Source: Kineococcus aurantiacus (GTDB taxonomy: Bacteria > Actinomycetota > Actinomycetes > Actinomycetales > Kineococcaceae). Taken from it: a stretch of DNA of 64,000 bases. How positions within the stretch are numbered: the stretch's first letter is position 1; the number at the start of each line of letters is the position of its first letter. Below are positions 36,888-44,989 of the stretch, in pieces. The stretch spans positions 682,001 to 746,000 of the forward strand of contig NZ_JACCBB010000001.1 of assembly GCF_013409345.1 (NCBI RefSeq). The letters run 5' to 3'. The notes under the pieces were generated by a model that worked only from the letters and a program-made list of their open reading frames with translations, was not told the origin of the DNA and did no database searches. The position numbers were made by a program, and so were the translations under genes.

Positions 36888-37745
36888 TCAGGACGGGCGG
36901 GGGACGGTGCCCCCGGCGTTCCAGTCGAGGTCGTCGAAACCGTAGGCCAGGGCCACCTCGCGCACCGGACCTTCGAAGAACTCGGCCTCGCGGCGCACGA
37001 CGAGGTCGCCGCCCACGTCGTGGATCGAGGCCAGCGCGCACGTGCGGGCCCCCGGGGGCGGGTCCCCGGCCCACAGCTGGACGGTGCCGCCACCGCGCCG
37101 GCCGATGGTCAGCTGCGGGGCGAGCTGCGCGAACTCGGGGGGCTGGGGCCCCACCGCGTAGGCGTAGAGGACCAGGCGGCGCATGAGGTGCAGGTGGGCG
37201 GCGTCGGCGAGGACCTCCTCGCCGGCCTGCTCGCTGCGCGCGCCCAGGCGCAGCACCTGCCGGGCGCCGAAACCGGGGGCGGCGAGCAGGTCCCCCAGCG
37301 ACTGCACCGCCCCCGCGTGCCGGTCCCGGGTCTCCCACAGGCACCCCAGGTGGACGTCGGAGGAGCGGTGCAGCCCCGAGCGGGTCACGAGCTGCTCCCA
37401 CGTGAGGGTGAACCGCAACGTCCCGCCGCGGCGCTCGGCGGCGGGGATCGTCAGGCTCGGGCGGTCCTCGTCGAGCACGACGCGGCGCTCGCTGTCCCGC
37501 GCCCGCCCCACGACGGCCTCGGGGGGCGGGGCGGGGACCCGCACCGCCGGGACCGGAGCCGGAGCGGGCCGGGGTGCGGGGCTCGGCCGCGGCGCGGGGG
37601 CCGCGGCACGAGGAGGGGCGGCACGAGGAGGGGCGGGACGAGGGGGGTGCAGGTGGTCGGCGAACGTCCGGCTGCTGCGGCGCGGCCCCGGGTGGCCGAG
37701 GAAGGTGTGCACCGCCTCGTCCGGTCGCCCGCCCGTCCCGCTCAC
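36888..37745 (-). CDS. TerA-like TerD-superfamily protein with Pro/Ala-rich N-terminus
   Basis: The 285-residue protein has a low-complexity Ala/Pro/Arg stretch at about residues 30-85, then a TerD-superfamily domain. HLGCLWETRDRHAGAVQSLG corresponds to the TerA signature DLGCLYE..DG..GAVQALG, and the end REAEFFEGPVREVALAYGFDDLDWNAG matches the TerA C-terminus. The Asp-rich Ca2+ loop is weaker than in TerD. GTG 37745 follows GGAGG. It probably assembles with TerD at the membrane. Confidence 0.8.
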   Translation of the reverse strand: MSGTGGRPDEAVHTFLGHPGPRRSSRTFADHLHPPRPAPPRAAPPRAAAPAPRPSPAPRPAPAPVPAVRVPAPPPEAVVGRARDSERRVVLDEDRPSLTIPAAERRGGTLRFTLTWEQLVTRSGLHRSSDVHLGCLWETRDRHAGAVQSLGDLLAAPGFGARQVLRLGARSEQAGEEVLADAAHLHLMRRLVLYAYAVGPQPPEFAQLAPQLTIGRRGGGTVQLWAGDPPPGARTCALASIHDVGGDLVVRREAEFFEGPVREVALAYGFDDLDWNAGGTVPRPS

Positions 37746-37800
37746 CCGCCGACCTCCTGCCCGTTCCCGTCCCTCCCCGTCCGCGCCGACCGCGCCGGGC

Positions 37801-38928
37801 TCAGCTGTGGGCGGCCGCCGTCTCGGCGTGCGCCTCCTCCGGGTGGGCCCGGTTGTACCGGATGGAGCTGATGAGCGAGGCCACGATGAAGGCCAGGCCG
37901 ATGAGGCCGGTGACGACCTCGGGGATCTCGATCTCGATGCTGATGAGCAGGATGGCGGCCAGCGCGCCGATCGCCCAGAGCGCACCGTTCTCCAGGTACG
38001 GGTACTGGGCCAGGGTGCCCTCCTCGACGAGGTGGACGGTCATGGACCGGATGTACATCGCCCCCACGCCCAGCCCGATCGCGATGATCACCGGGTCGGA
38101 GGTGATGGCGAAGGCACCGATGACGCCGTCGAAGGAGAACGAGGCGTCGAGGACCTCCAGGTAGAGGAAGAGGAAGAACGCCGCCTTGCCCGTGGCCCGG
38201 GCCACGGGCGTCGGGCCGTTGGACCGGGCGGGCGCGCCCTCCTCGTGGTGCTCGCCGTGCTCGAGGTGCTCCTCGACGTTGAACAGCTCACCGAGCCCGT
38301 TGACCAGCAGGTACGTGACGATGCCGGCCAGGCCGGAGGCCAGGACGGTGCGGCCGTGCTCGGTGGCGAAGCTCTCGGCGACGATCAGCAGCACGGCGCC
38401 GGCGACGATGACCTGGACGTACTCGAGCTTGCCGACCTTCTCCAGCAGCCGCTCCAGGGGCCCGATCCAGTGGTGCTCCTTCTCCCCGAAGATGAAGTTC
38501 AGGAAGAGCATGAGCAGGAACATCCCGCCGAAGGCGGCGATGGTCGGGTGCGCCTCGTGCAGCTCGTAGCCGTAGGTGCCGGGGGTCTCGGGGTCCCCGC
38601 CGGCCAGCGCGAGGCGGATGACCTCGGCGGGGCTGAGACCGGCGGTCACGCAGACCAGGACGATGGGGAAGATCAGCCGCATGCCGAAGACGGCGACGAT
38701 GATGCCGACGGAGAGGAAGATCTTCCGCCAGAAGTCGCTCATCCGTTCCAGGATGGTGGCGTTCACCACGGCGTTGTCGAAGGACAGGCTGATCTCGAGG
38801 ATCGAGAGGATGAGCACGAGGGCGATCGCCTGGCCGATGCCCAGGTGGGCCGACAGGCCGTACCAGGCTGCGAGCACGAGGCCCACGGCGGTCACGACGA
38901 ACGACCAGCGGTAGGTCTTGAGGATCAC
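37801..38928 (-). CDS. TerC/DUF475 family integral membrane protein
   Basis: The 375-residue protein has about eight to nine membrane segments. Acidic motifs sit within helices (EISLSFDNAVVNATIL near residue 45 and DASFSFDGVIGAFAI in the second half), the hallmark of the TerC superfamily. The cytoplasmic loop HLEHGEHHEEGA is His-rich and may bind metal. Members transport or handle Mn2+ or other metals and anchor Ter complexes. GTG 38928 follows AAGGAAG. The first gene after the internal terminator, it may have its own promoter. Confidence 0.9.
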   Translation of the reverse strand: MILKTYRWSFVVTAVGLVLAAWYGLSAHLGIGQAIALVLILSILEISLSFDNAVVNATILERMSDFWRKIFLSVGIIVAVFGMRLIFPIVLVCVTAGLSPAEVIRLALAGGDPETPGTYGYELHEAHPTIAAFGGMFLLMLFLNFIFGEKEHHWIGPLERLLEKVGKLEYVQVIVAGAVLLIVAESFATEHGRTVLASGLAGIVTYLLVNGLGELFNVEEHLEHGEHHEEGAPARSNGPTPVARATGKAAFFLFLYLEVLDASFSFDGVIGAFAITSDPVIIAIGLGVGAMYIRSMTVHLVEEGTLAQYPYLENGALWAIGALAAILLISIEIEIPEVVTGLIGLAFIVASLISSIRYNRAHPEEAHAETAAAHS

Positions 38929-39012
38929 CAGTCAGCTTCCTTGTCGAACGGAGCCCGCACGGGCTGGACACCGCACCTTCTCACCGAACGCGCAGCTCGC
39001 GCACACCTGACG

Positions 39013-39044
39013 GACCGCGCGGCCCGGGAGCGGGCCGCGCGGTC
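39013..39044 (-). terminator. Internal terminator of the Ter cluster, after terD second copy
   Basis: GACCGCGCGGCCC pairs perfectly with GGGCCGCGCGGTC (13 bp, 6-nt loop), 17 nt after the terD stop on the minus strand. It would uncouple the telA-terD transcript from terC and the biosynthetic block unless read through. Confidence 0.75.
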
Positions 39045-39060
39045 GTCGTGAGCAGGTGGG

Positions 39061-39636
39061 TCAGACGCTGACGCCGAAGTCGGTCGCGATGCCGCGCAGA
39101 CCGTCGGCGTAGCCCTGGCCGACGGCGCGGAACTTCCAGTCGCTGCCGTTGCGGTACAGCTCGCCGAAGACCATGGCGGTCTCGGTGGAGGCGTCCTCGG
39201 ACAGGTCGTAGCGCGCGACCTCGGTGCCGCCCTCGGCGTTCACGACGCGGATGAAGGCGTTGCGGACCTGGCCGAAGGACTGCTTGCGGGTGTCGGCGTC
39301 GTAGATGGCGACGGTGAAGACGATCTTGTCGATCTCGGCCGGGACGGCGGACAGGTCGACGTTGATCTTCTCGTCGTCGCCGTCGCCCTCACCGGTGCGG
39401 TTGTCGCCGGTGTGCTCGACGGAGCCCTCGGGGGACTTCAGCTGGTTGAAGAAGACGAAGTACCCGTCGCTGGGGACCTTGCCGTTGGCGCCGACCATGA
39501 TGGCCTGCGCGTCCAGGTCGAACTCCGAGCCGGTGAAGGTGTTCGCGTCCCAGCCCAGGCCGATGACGGCCTTGGTCATCCCCGGGGCTTCCTTGGACAG
39601 GGAGACGTTGCCGCCCTTGCTGAGGCTGACGCCCAT
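39061..39636 (-). CDS. terD: TerD family protein (second copy)
   Basis: The 191-residue protein is a canonical Ter[39 protein letters not shown], the Ca2+ loop [13 protein letters not shown] and [21 protein letters not shown]. The ATG follows AAGGAG. It precedes the internal terminator, so it is the last gene of the telA-led transcript. Having two TerD paralogues in one cluster is common in Ter systems. Confidence 0.95.
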   Translation of the reverse strand: MGVSLSKGGNVSLSKEAPGMTKAVIGLGWDANTFTGSEFDLDAQAIMVGANGKVPSDGYFVFFNQLKSPEGSVEHTGDNRTGEGDGDDEKINVDLSAVPAEIDKIVFTVAIYDADTRKQSFGQVRNAFIRVVNAEGGTEVARYDLSEDASTETAMVFGELYRNGSDWKFRAVGQGYADGLRGIATDFGVSV

Positions 39637-39710
39637 GGTGAACCGCTCCTTCTAGGTGTCGTGCGTGCGTGTCGTCGGGCCAACGATCACCGGCCCGTGG
39701 AAGTGCCCGG

Positions 39711-40508
39711 TCAGTCCCGCGAACCCGAGAACAGACCGCCGAGCGCGCCGAACCCCTGCTGGTCGGGTTTGGCGCTGTTCTTGACGAGGGCCTTGGCGAA
39801 GGCCTCGATCGTGACCGACTGCAGGATGACGCGCCCGTTGCCGCGCAGCGTGGCCAGCGTCAGCCCCTCCCCGCCGAGGACGGCGTTCACGATCCCCTGC
39901 CGGTTGAGCCGTCCCACCGTCTCGACGCCGTAGGTGATCTGGTCGTCCCAGGCCACGATGCAGCCGGTGTCGACGCGGATCGTGCCGCCGTAGTCGGCGG
40001 GGTTGATGTCGATGAAGTCGCCGGCCCCGGCGATCATGAGCGACCCGCGGCCGGTGAACTTCTCCAGGATGAAGCCCTCCCCGCCCATGAGCCCCTGCCC
40101 GAAGCCGGAGAAGGCGATGTCGAAGTGGACCCCGGCCTCGGCGGCCACGAAGGCGTCCTTCTCGGCGAACCACGTCGTGCGGCCGTCGAGCTCGATCACC
40201 CGCATCTCCCCGGGCAGGACGCCCGCCAGGCCCAGCAGGCCGTCCCCGCCGGGGGTGTGGAAGTGCTGGAAGGCGAACGACTCCCCCGCCAGCACCCGCT
40301 TCCCGGCGTTGGCCGCGCCGCGCAGCAGGCCGCCCAGCCCGCCGCCCGCCCCGCCGGGGTCGCTGGGCGCCGACAGCTTCGTCTCCATGACGACGTCCCC
40401 GGAGGAGAACAGGAACTTGCCCGCCTCGCAGTAGACCGTCTGGCCGGGGCGCAGGGTCACCACGGCCATCTGGGTCGTGGAGCCGACGAGCTGCACGTCG
40501 AGGGTCAT
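39711..40508 (-). CDS. AIM24 family (TIGR00266) protein
   Basis: The 265-residue beta-rich protein matches the AIM24/TIGR00266 family: RPGQTVYCEAGKFLFSSGDVVMETKL, GLLRGAANAGKRVLAGESF, GEGFILEKFTGRGSLMIAG and GGIYxL-like VLGGEGLTLATLRGNGRVILQS. Bacterial members often sit in Ter and membrane-stress clusters; their biochemistry is unknown. The gene lies 37 nt after the broken paralogue and 74 nt before terD. Confidence 0.85.
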   Translation of the reverse strand: MTLDVQLVGSTTQMAVVTLRPGQTVYCEAGKFLFSSGDVVMETKLSAPSDPGGAGGGLGGLLRGAANAGKRVLAGESFAFQHFHTPGGDGLLGLAGVLPGEMRVIELDGRTTWFAEKDAFVAAEAGVHFDIAFSGFGQGLMGGEGFILEKFTGRGSLMIAGAGDFIDINPADYGGTIRVDTGCIVAWDDQITYGVETVGRLNRQGIVNAVLGGEGLTLATLRGNGRVILQSVTIEAFAKALVKNSAKPDQQGFGALGGLFSGSRD

Positions 40509-40545
40509 GATCCCTTCCTACCGCACCCGTCGCTCCCCGCGGGGA

Positions 40546-41410
40546 TCACAGGTCCAGGTCGCTCTTGCGGAACTTGGTCTCCAGGAAGCGGCTCTGCTGC
40601 TGCTGGCGGTCGACGTCGGCGGCCAGGACGGCCTCGCGCAGCCGCTGGCAGCCCTCGACGAGCAGGTGCAGCTGGTTGCGCAGCTCCTGCACGGGGGCCC
40701 CGCGGGCGACGTCGGCGGGCAGCGCGAGGTGGTCGGCGACCGTGCGGGGCAGGTGCTCGGTGGCCAGGGTCTCCAGGTCGTGCCGGACCTGCGGGTCCGC
40801 CCCACGCTCGGCGACGCGCAGCAGCAGCGGCCCGAGCAGGTCGGCGATCTCGTGGACCAGGACGACGTCGGTGCGCTCGAACCGGTCGCTGGTGTCGACG
40901 CGGCGCACGGTGGCCACGAGGGCCTTCTCGGCCGCCGTGACGCGCGGGGCGGGCGGCGCGGCGCTCACCGGCGCGGGCGGGCGGGGCGCGCGCTCCACCG
41001 GCGGGGACGGCGGGGACGGCGGGGACGGCCAGGCCCAGCCTCACCGCGCGCCGGTAGTGGCGCCGCAGGCGGCGACGGCGGCGCGCCTCGTTCCCGTAGG
41101 CCACGTTCGCGCCGATCCAGGCCCACATGGCCAGGAACCCGACCCACCACAGCCCCAGCGGCCCGAGGGTGGCGTACAGGACGACCCAGCCGCCCAGGCC
41201 GACGAAGTTGAACAGCTGGAACCGGGCGTCGGAGACCCAGCCCAGGACCGGCAGGTCCGCGCCCAGCGGCGGTTCGAGCTGCTCGGGCCGCAGGACCTCG
41301 ACGTGCCGCTCGGGGACGGCCCCGGGAACGGCCTGGGGGACGGCCCCGGGCACGTCCTGGCGGCGCGGCTCCTCACCGGGACCGCCGGGCCTGCTCAGCT
41401 CGATCCCCAC
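40546..41410 (-). pseudogene. Third XpaC-like membrane paralogue, interrupted by a frameshift
   Basis: The N-terminal part from GTG 41410 encodes a short linker and two membrane segments (FQLFNFVGLGGWVVLYATLG, GLWWVGFLAMWAWIGANVAYG). The C-terminal part is in another frame, from about 41000 to 40546, and matches the two upstream paralogues through RHDLETLATEHLPRTV, QQQQSRFLE and the end SDLDL. The frames can join only between 41040 and 40998, inside three 9-bp repeats. One extra base (or two missing) explains it. It may be a real pseudogene, a phase-variable locus or a sequencing error. Confidence 0.8.
41001..41027. repeat. 9-bp tandem repeat at the frameshift site
   Basis: GCGGGGACG is present three times in tandem, encoding Val-Pro-Ala units in the upstream frame and Pro-Ser-Pro in the downstream frame. 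Slippage within unit repeats keeps frame, so the actual 1-base change must lie in or beside the array. Confidence 0.8.
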
Positions 41411-41417
41411 GGCAGGC

Positions 41418-42263
41418 TCACAGGTCCAGGTCGCTGCGGCGGAACTTCGACTCCAGGAAGCGGCTCTGCTGCTGCTGGCGGTCGACGTCGCGGGCCAGCA
41501 CCGACTCGCGCAGCTGCCGGCAGCCCTCGACCAGCAGCAGCAGCTGGCTGCGCAGCTCGTCGGCGGGGGTGGTCCCGGAGGGGGTGCGGTGCTCGTGGGC
41601 GTAGTCGGCGGGCAGGACGAGGTAGTCGTCGACCGTGCGCGGCAGGTGCTCGGTGGCCAGGGTCTCCAGGTCGTGCCGGACCTGCGGGTCGGACTCGCGG
41701 GTGCGCAGCTGGGCCAGCAGCGGGCGCAGCAGGCGGTCGACCTCGCGGACCAGCTCGACGCACTCGGCGTCGATGCGGCCGCCGGAGGTCTCGGCGCGCA
41801 CGACCGCACGCGCCAGCGCCCGCTCGGCGACGCTGACCGGGTCCGGTGGCGCGGGAGCCACCGGGACCGGCGCCGGCGCGCGGCGCAGCGCCCGCGCGCG
41901 GTGCCGTTCCAGCCGGCGGGCGCGGATCTCCTGGCGGTTCACCCCGGCCCACGGCAGGCCGTGGTGCTTGACGTAGCCGAACACGGCGCCCTGCACCAGC
42001 AGCATGACCAGCCCGACGAACCAGAGCCGGCCCGTGGCGAACATGACGATCCAGCCGGCCGTCCACGTCCCGGTGAACACCTTCATGCCGTGCTCGCTCA
42101 GCCCGCGGGCCGGTGCGGGCTGCGGCACGGACGGCTCGCGCTTCTCGTACGGCGCGGGCGGGGGCGTGGTCCGGGCGAGCGCTCCCCCGGTGCGGACCTG
42201 CGGCGGCGGTTCGTCCCGCTGGCGGGGGCCGGCGCCCTCCCCCTTGCCGAGTTCGACTCCCAC
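41418..42263 (-). CDS. XpaC-like membrane protein, second paralogue
   Basis: The 281-residue protein has a Pro/Arg-rich N-terminus of about 60 residues, a membrane region (TGTWTAGWIVMFATG, WFVGLVMLLVQGAVFGYV) and a helical cytosolic C-terminal domain with RHDLETLATEHLPRTVDDYLVLP and QQQQSRFLESKFRRSDLDL. I do not recognise a named family with certainty. Position next to telA and the architecture suggest XpaC (5-bromo-4-chloroindolyl phosphate hydrolysis) relatives. GTG 42263 follows GGGGGGA. Confidence 0.6.
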   Translation of the reverse strand: MGVELGKGEGAGPRQRDEPPPQVRTGGALARTTPPPAPYEKREPSVPQPAPARGLSEHGMKVFTGTWTAGWIVMFATGRLWFVGLVMLLVQGAVFGYVKHHGLPWAGVNRQEIRARRLERHRARALRRAPAPVPVAPAPPDPVSVAERALARAVVRAETSGGRIDAECVELVREVDRLLRPLLAQLRTRESDPQVRHDLETLATEHLPRTVDDYLVLPADYAHEHRTPSGTTPADELRSQLLLLVEGCRQLRESVLARDVDRQQQQSRFLESKFRRSDLDL

Positions 42264-42272
42264 GGGTCCCCC

Positions 42273-43202
42273 CTACAGGTCCAGGTCCGAACGGCGGAAC
42301 TTCGCGTCGAGGAACCGCCCCTGGACGGCCAGCTTGCGCGCGTCCTGGTCGTGCACGGCGCGCTGCAGGTCCCGGGAGCCGTCGGCGAGCAGCCGCAGCT
42401 GGTTCAGCAGCTCCTCGGCGGGGGTGGTGCCGCCGGGGCCGCGGTTGGTCAGCGCGTACTCCTCGGGCAGGTCCAGGTAGTGCTCCAGGGCACCGGGCAG
42501 GTACTCGGTGACGATGGCCTCGAGGTTGTGCAGCTCCTCGACGTCGGCGCCCCGCCGGGCGACGTGCGCCAGCAGGGGCCGCAGCACGTCCTCGATCTCG
42601 CGCACGGCCGGGACGGCGCCGTCCGGCAGCCGCCCGCCGGCGCGGTTGGCGGTGCGCACGACCTCGCGCAACCGCTCCTGCAGCGCGACGACCGGGTCGG
42701 CCGGCGGCGCCTGCACCGGGGCGGGGGCGGGGGCGGCCTCCAGGGCCGGTTCCCCCGTGAACGCCGCCTTGATCCGCAGCCACGTCGAGTTCGCCATGAT
42801 CGAGTGCACCAACCCCAGACCCCACGTCCCGGTGCCCAGGAGGACACCGAGCACGATCGACAGGTCGCCCCCGGGGAACAGGGCACCGGCCCCGACCGCC
42901 GAGCCGGCCGCGACGAAGGCGACGAGGTAGGCGACCGCCGCCAGCACCCACCGCACCCGCCGGGCCCGCAACCCCATGTACAGGAACGACAACCACGGCA
43001 ACCCGACCGCGGGGACCACCAGCCACCACGAGTTCGCCGCGCGCCAGGCCCGGCTGCGCAGCCGGCGGGCGACGAGCTCGGGCGGGGCCTGCGCCGCCCC
43101 CCGCGCACCGCCGCGGCGCACCACCGCGCCCTCGGCGGCCGCGGCGCGGCGCAGGGCGCGCGAGGGGCGGGCGTCGCCGCGGGAGGGGGCCACCGAACTC
43201 AC
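42273..43202 (-). CDS. XpaC-like membrane protein, first paralogue
   Basis: The 309-residue protein has three to four membrane segments (WWLVVPAVGLPWLSFLYMGL, WVLAAVAYLVAFVAAGSAVGAG, SIVLGVLLGTGTWGLGLVHSIM). Its helical C-terminal domain is shared with the two following genes: LHNLEAIVTEYLPGALEHYLDLP, GTTPAEELLNQLRLL and the end FRRSDLDL. GTG 43202 overlaps the telA stop by 4 nt (GTGA), so it is translated together with TelA. The XpaC relation is inferred from context and architecture. Confidence 0.65.
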   Translation of the reverse strand: MSSVAPSRGDARPSRALRRAAAAEGAVVRRGGARGAAQAPPELVARRLRSRAWRAANSWWLVVPAVGLPWLSFLYMGLRARRVRWVLAAVAYLVAFVAAGSAVGAGALFPGGDLSIVLGVLLGTGTWGLGLVHSIMANSTWLRIKAAFTGEPALEAAPAPAPVQAPPADPVVALQERLREVVRTANRAGGRLPDGAVPAVREIEDVLRPLLAHVARRGADVEELHNLEAIVTEYLPGALEHYLDLPEEYALTNRGPGGTTPAEELLNQLRLLADGSRDLQRAVHDQDARKLAVQGRFLDAKFRRSDLDL

Positions 43203-44461
43203 CGGGGGCCTTCCAGCGCCGGGCCCGCGCCCTGCTCACCGTTGCGCGCGCGCTCGAGGTAGGACCGCGAGCGGTGCACCTGCCCCTCGAGGGCGTCGAC
43301 GGTGCTGGCCATGCTGACGACGGCCTGCTGCTTGAAGGTGTCGATGGCGTCCATCGTCGCGAAGACGTTGTCGAAGGCCTTCTGCAGCGTGCCCACGTCG
43401 ACCATGGCGGTGGAGGCCTGCTGGTGGATCTGCCCCGTCTGCTGCTTCAGCATCTCCGAGGTCGACAGGATCATCTGGTTCGTCGTGGTGTTCAGCGCGT
43501 TGATCTGGTCCAGGACGAGCTTCTGGTTGGCCAGCGCCTGGGCCACGATGACGGCCGTGCGCAGCGCGGCCACCGTCGTCGTCTGCGCGCGGTCGACGCC
43601 CTTGATGAGCTCGATGTTGTTCTTGCGCACCAGGTCCAGCGCCAGGTAGCCCTGCACGCTGACGGCCAGCTGGGTCAGCAGGTCCTGGTGGCGCTGGCGG
43701 ATGGGGAACAGCGCGTCGGAGGTCAGGGCGTCGGCGGCCTGCGGGTTGGAGACCCGCAGCTCCTCGATCTTGCCCACGGTCGCCGCGTCGAGGGCCTTGG
43801 CCAGCGTGGCGTACTCGGTGAGCTTGCCCATCGTGGTCCACAGGTGCTGCTTCTCGGACTCGATGGAGGCGTTGTCCTTGCGCAGCTCGTCCTGGCCGCT
43901 GGCCAGCGCCTTGATGATGGCGTCGAGCTGGGACTGGGCGTCCTGGTAGCGCTCGAAGTAGCGCTGGACCTTGCTGCCCAGGGGGATGATCCCGAGGATC
44001 TTCTTGACGCCCTTGAGGTCGGCCCGGCCGGGGTCGAGGTCGGTGACGGTCCGGCGCAGGTCCAGCAGCGTGTTCGCGACCTTGACCTGCGCGTCGGCCC
44101 CCGGCCCGGACGCCTTCTGCCCCTTGGCCCCGGCCAGGCTGGACTGCGGGCGCTCGAGCATGCGGTTGGAGACCTGGGCCGAGGAGCGAACCTCCTGCTC
44201 GCCCATGCGCGTGATGTCGTCGACCTTCTTCTGGAAGGCGGGGCTGCGCGGGTCCTGGGCGGCCAGGTCGGCCACGAAGGCCTGCGCCTTGCGGTTCAGC
44301 TCGGCCCGGGTGGCCTCGTCCAGCGGGATCATGCCCTCGGCGGTGTCGTCGGCCACGACGGGCACGGGCGCCGGCGGGGTCAGCTGCAGGTCCGCGGGCG
44401 CCGGTGCGGGGGCCGCGGCCGGCGGGTCCAGCGGCTTGCTCAGGTCCAGCGACTCCGACAT
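43199..44461 (-). CDS. telA: Toxic anion resistance protein TelA
   Basis: The 420-residue, mostly helical cytosolic protein matches the TelA/KlaA/YaaN family: LLDLRRTVTDLDPGRADLKG, ILGIIPLGSKVQRYFERYQDAQSQLDAIIKAL, KQHLWTTMGKLTEYATLAKALD, and LQKAFDNVFATMDAIDTFKQQAV. TelA proteins are linked to resistance to tellurite and membrane-active agents, and in Bacillus the partner is XpaC. ATG 44461 follows GAGGGGAA. It is the first gene of the cluster; a TAGGAT -10 candidate lies 60 nt upstream. Confidence 0.93.
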   Translation of the reverse strand: MSESLDLSKPLDPPAAAPAPAPADLQLTPPAPVPVVADDTAEGMIPLDEATRAELNRKAQAFVADLAAQDPRSPAFQKKVDDITRMGEQEVRSSAQVSNRMLERPQSSLAGAKGQKASGPGADAQVKVANTLLDLRRTVTDLDPGRADLKGVKKILGIIPLGSKVQRYFERYQDAQSQLDAIIKALASGQDELRKDNASIESEKQHLWTTMGKLTEYATLAKALDAATVGKIEELRVSNPQAADALTSDALFPIRQRHQDLLTQLAVSVQGYLALDLVRKNNIELIKGVDRAQTTTVAALRTAVIVAQALANQKLVLDQINALNTTTNQMILSTSEMLKQQTGQIHQQASTAMVDVGTLQKAFDNVFATMDAIDTFKQQAVVSMASTVDALEGQVHRSRSYLERARNGEQGAGPALEGPR

Positions 44462-44521
44462 CAGGCGGTTCCCCTCGTCCTCGAACTGCGTTCCACCCGC
44501 GCCACCCCGGGCGTGCCACCG

Positions 44522-44527
44522 ATCCTA
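44522..44527 (-). promoter_or_regulatory. Candidate -10 element of the Ter cluster promoter
   Basis: TAGGAT on the minus strand matches TAnnnT and gives a leader of about 54 nt before telA. No recognisable -35 was found. The remaining intergenic DNA to 44699 shows only GC-rich short inverted repeats. Confidence 0.4.
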
Positions 44528-44699
44528 GGTCGGTGCCGCGCGGAGCAGGGCGCCTGCGGTCGTCCGATCCTCACCGACGCCGACGCCCCGCGGCATCCTC
44601 CCCACGGTGGAGGAATCGTGAGCACCCGTACGCCGGTCGTCGGGGGGTGCCCGGGACGTCACCCACCCCGCGGGCCGGGGTCCCGGGGTCCTCCCGGGG

Positions 44700-44882
44700 T
44701 CACCAGTCGTCCTCCTCGCGGTCGCGGCGGTCGTTCTCCTCGGTGCGGGCACGGGCCTTCTCCAGGGCGTGCTCGGCCTCCTCGCGCGTGGCGTAGGGGC
44801 CCAGCAGGTCCTTGCCCTGCCCCTTGCGCTCCAGCTCCTGCACCTGACCGGTGCTCGTGTCGTAGAACCACTGCGTCGCCAT
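44700..44882 (-). CDS. Small SPOR-like protein opposite map
   Basis: The 60-residue protein starts at ATG 44882, preceded by GAGGAT. It reads MATQWFYDTSTGQVQ and then GPYATREEAEHALEKARART, which resembles a minimal SPOR repeat (the G-P-F/Y-x-T-x-x-E-A pattern), followed by an acidic tail ending EEDDW. Similar short proteins stand divergent from methionine aminopeptidase genes in other actinobacteria. Function is unknown; it has no signal peptide or membrane segment. Confidence 0.75.
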   Translation of the reverse strand: MATQWFYDTSTGQVQELERKGQGKDLLGPYATREEAEHALEKARARTEENDRRDREEDDW

Positions 44883-44977
44883 GGGCGCATCCTCGCGCGA
44901 AGCCGCCCCCGGCGCCTCCCCCGCCGCCTCCCCCGCCGCCTCCCCGCGCCGTCGCGGAGGGGCCGGTGCGCCCGACC

Positions 44978-44983
44978 TAGACT
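44978..44983 (+). promoter_or_regulatory. Leaderless -10 box for map
   Basis: TAGACT is followed by 6 nt and ATG 44990, with no Shine-Dalgarno sequence. Confidence 0.55.
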
Positions 44984-44989
44984 CCTGGC

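Noticed and set aside
38929-39012. Mn2+ (yybP-ykoY) riboswitch before the TerC gene
   Set aside because: TerC-type genes often have one, so I looked. The leader lacks the conserved loop sequences and only a small hairpin is seen.
40505-40998. Continuation of the upstream frame as a real C-terminus for the third paralogue
   Set aside because: That frame yields an Arg/Ala/Pro-rich low-complexity tail, whereas the other frame closely matches both neighbouring paralogues.
44562-44699. Small plus-strand ORF with GGAGGAATC before GTG at about 44619
   Set aside because: The predicted peptide is short, Pro/Gly/Arg-rich and runs into the antisense of the SPOR-like gene with no recognisable features.
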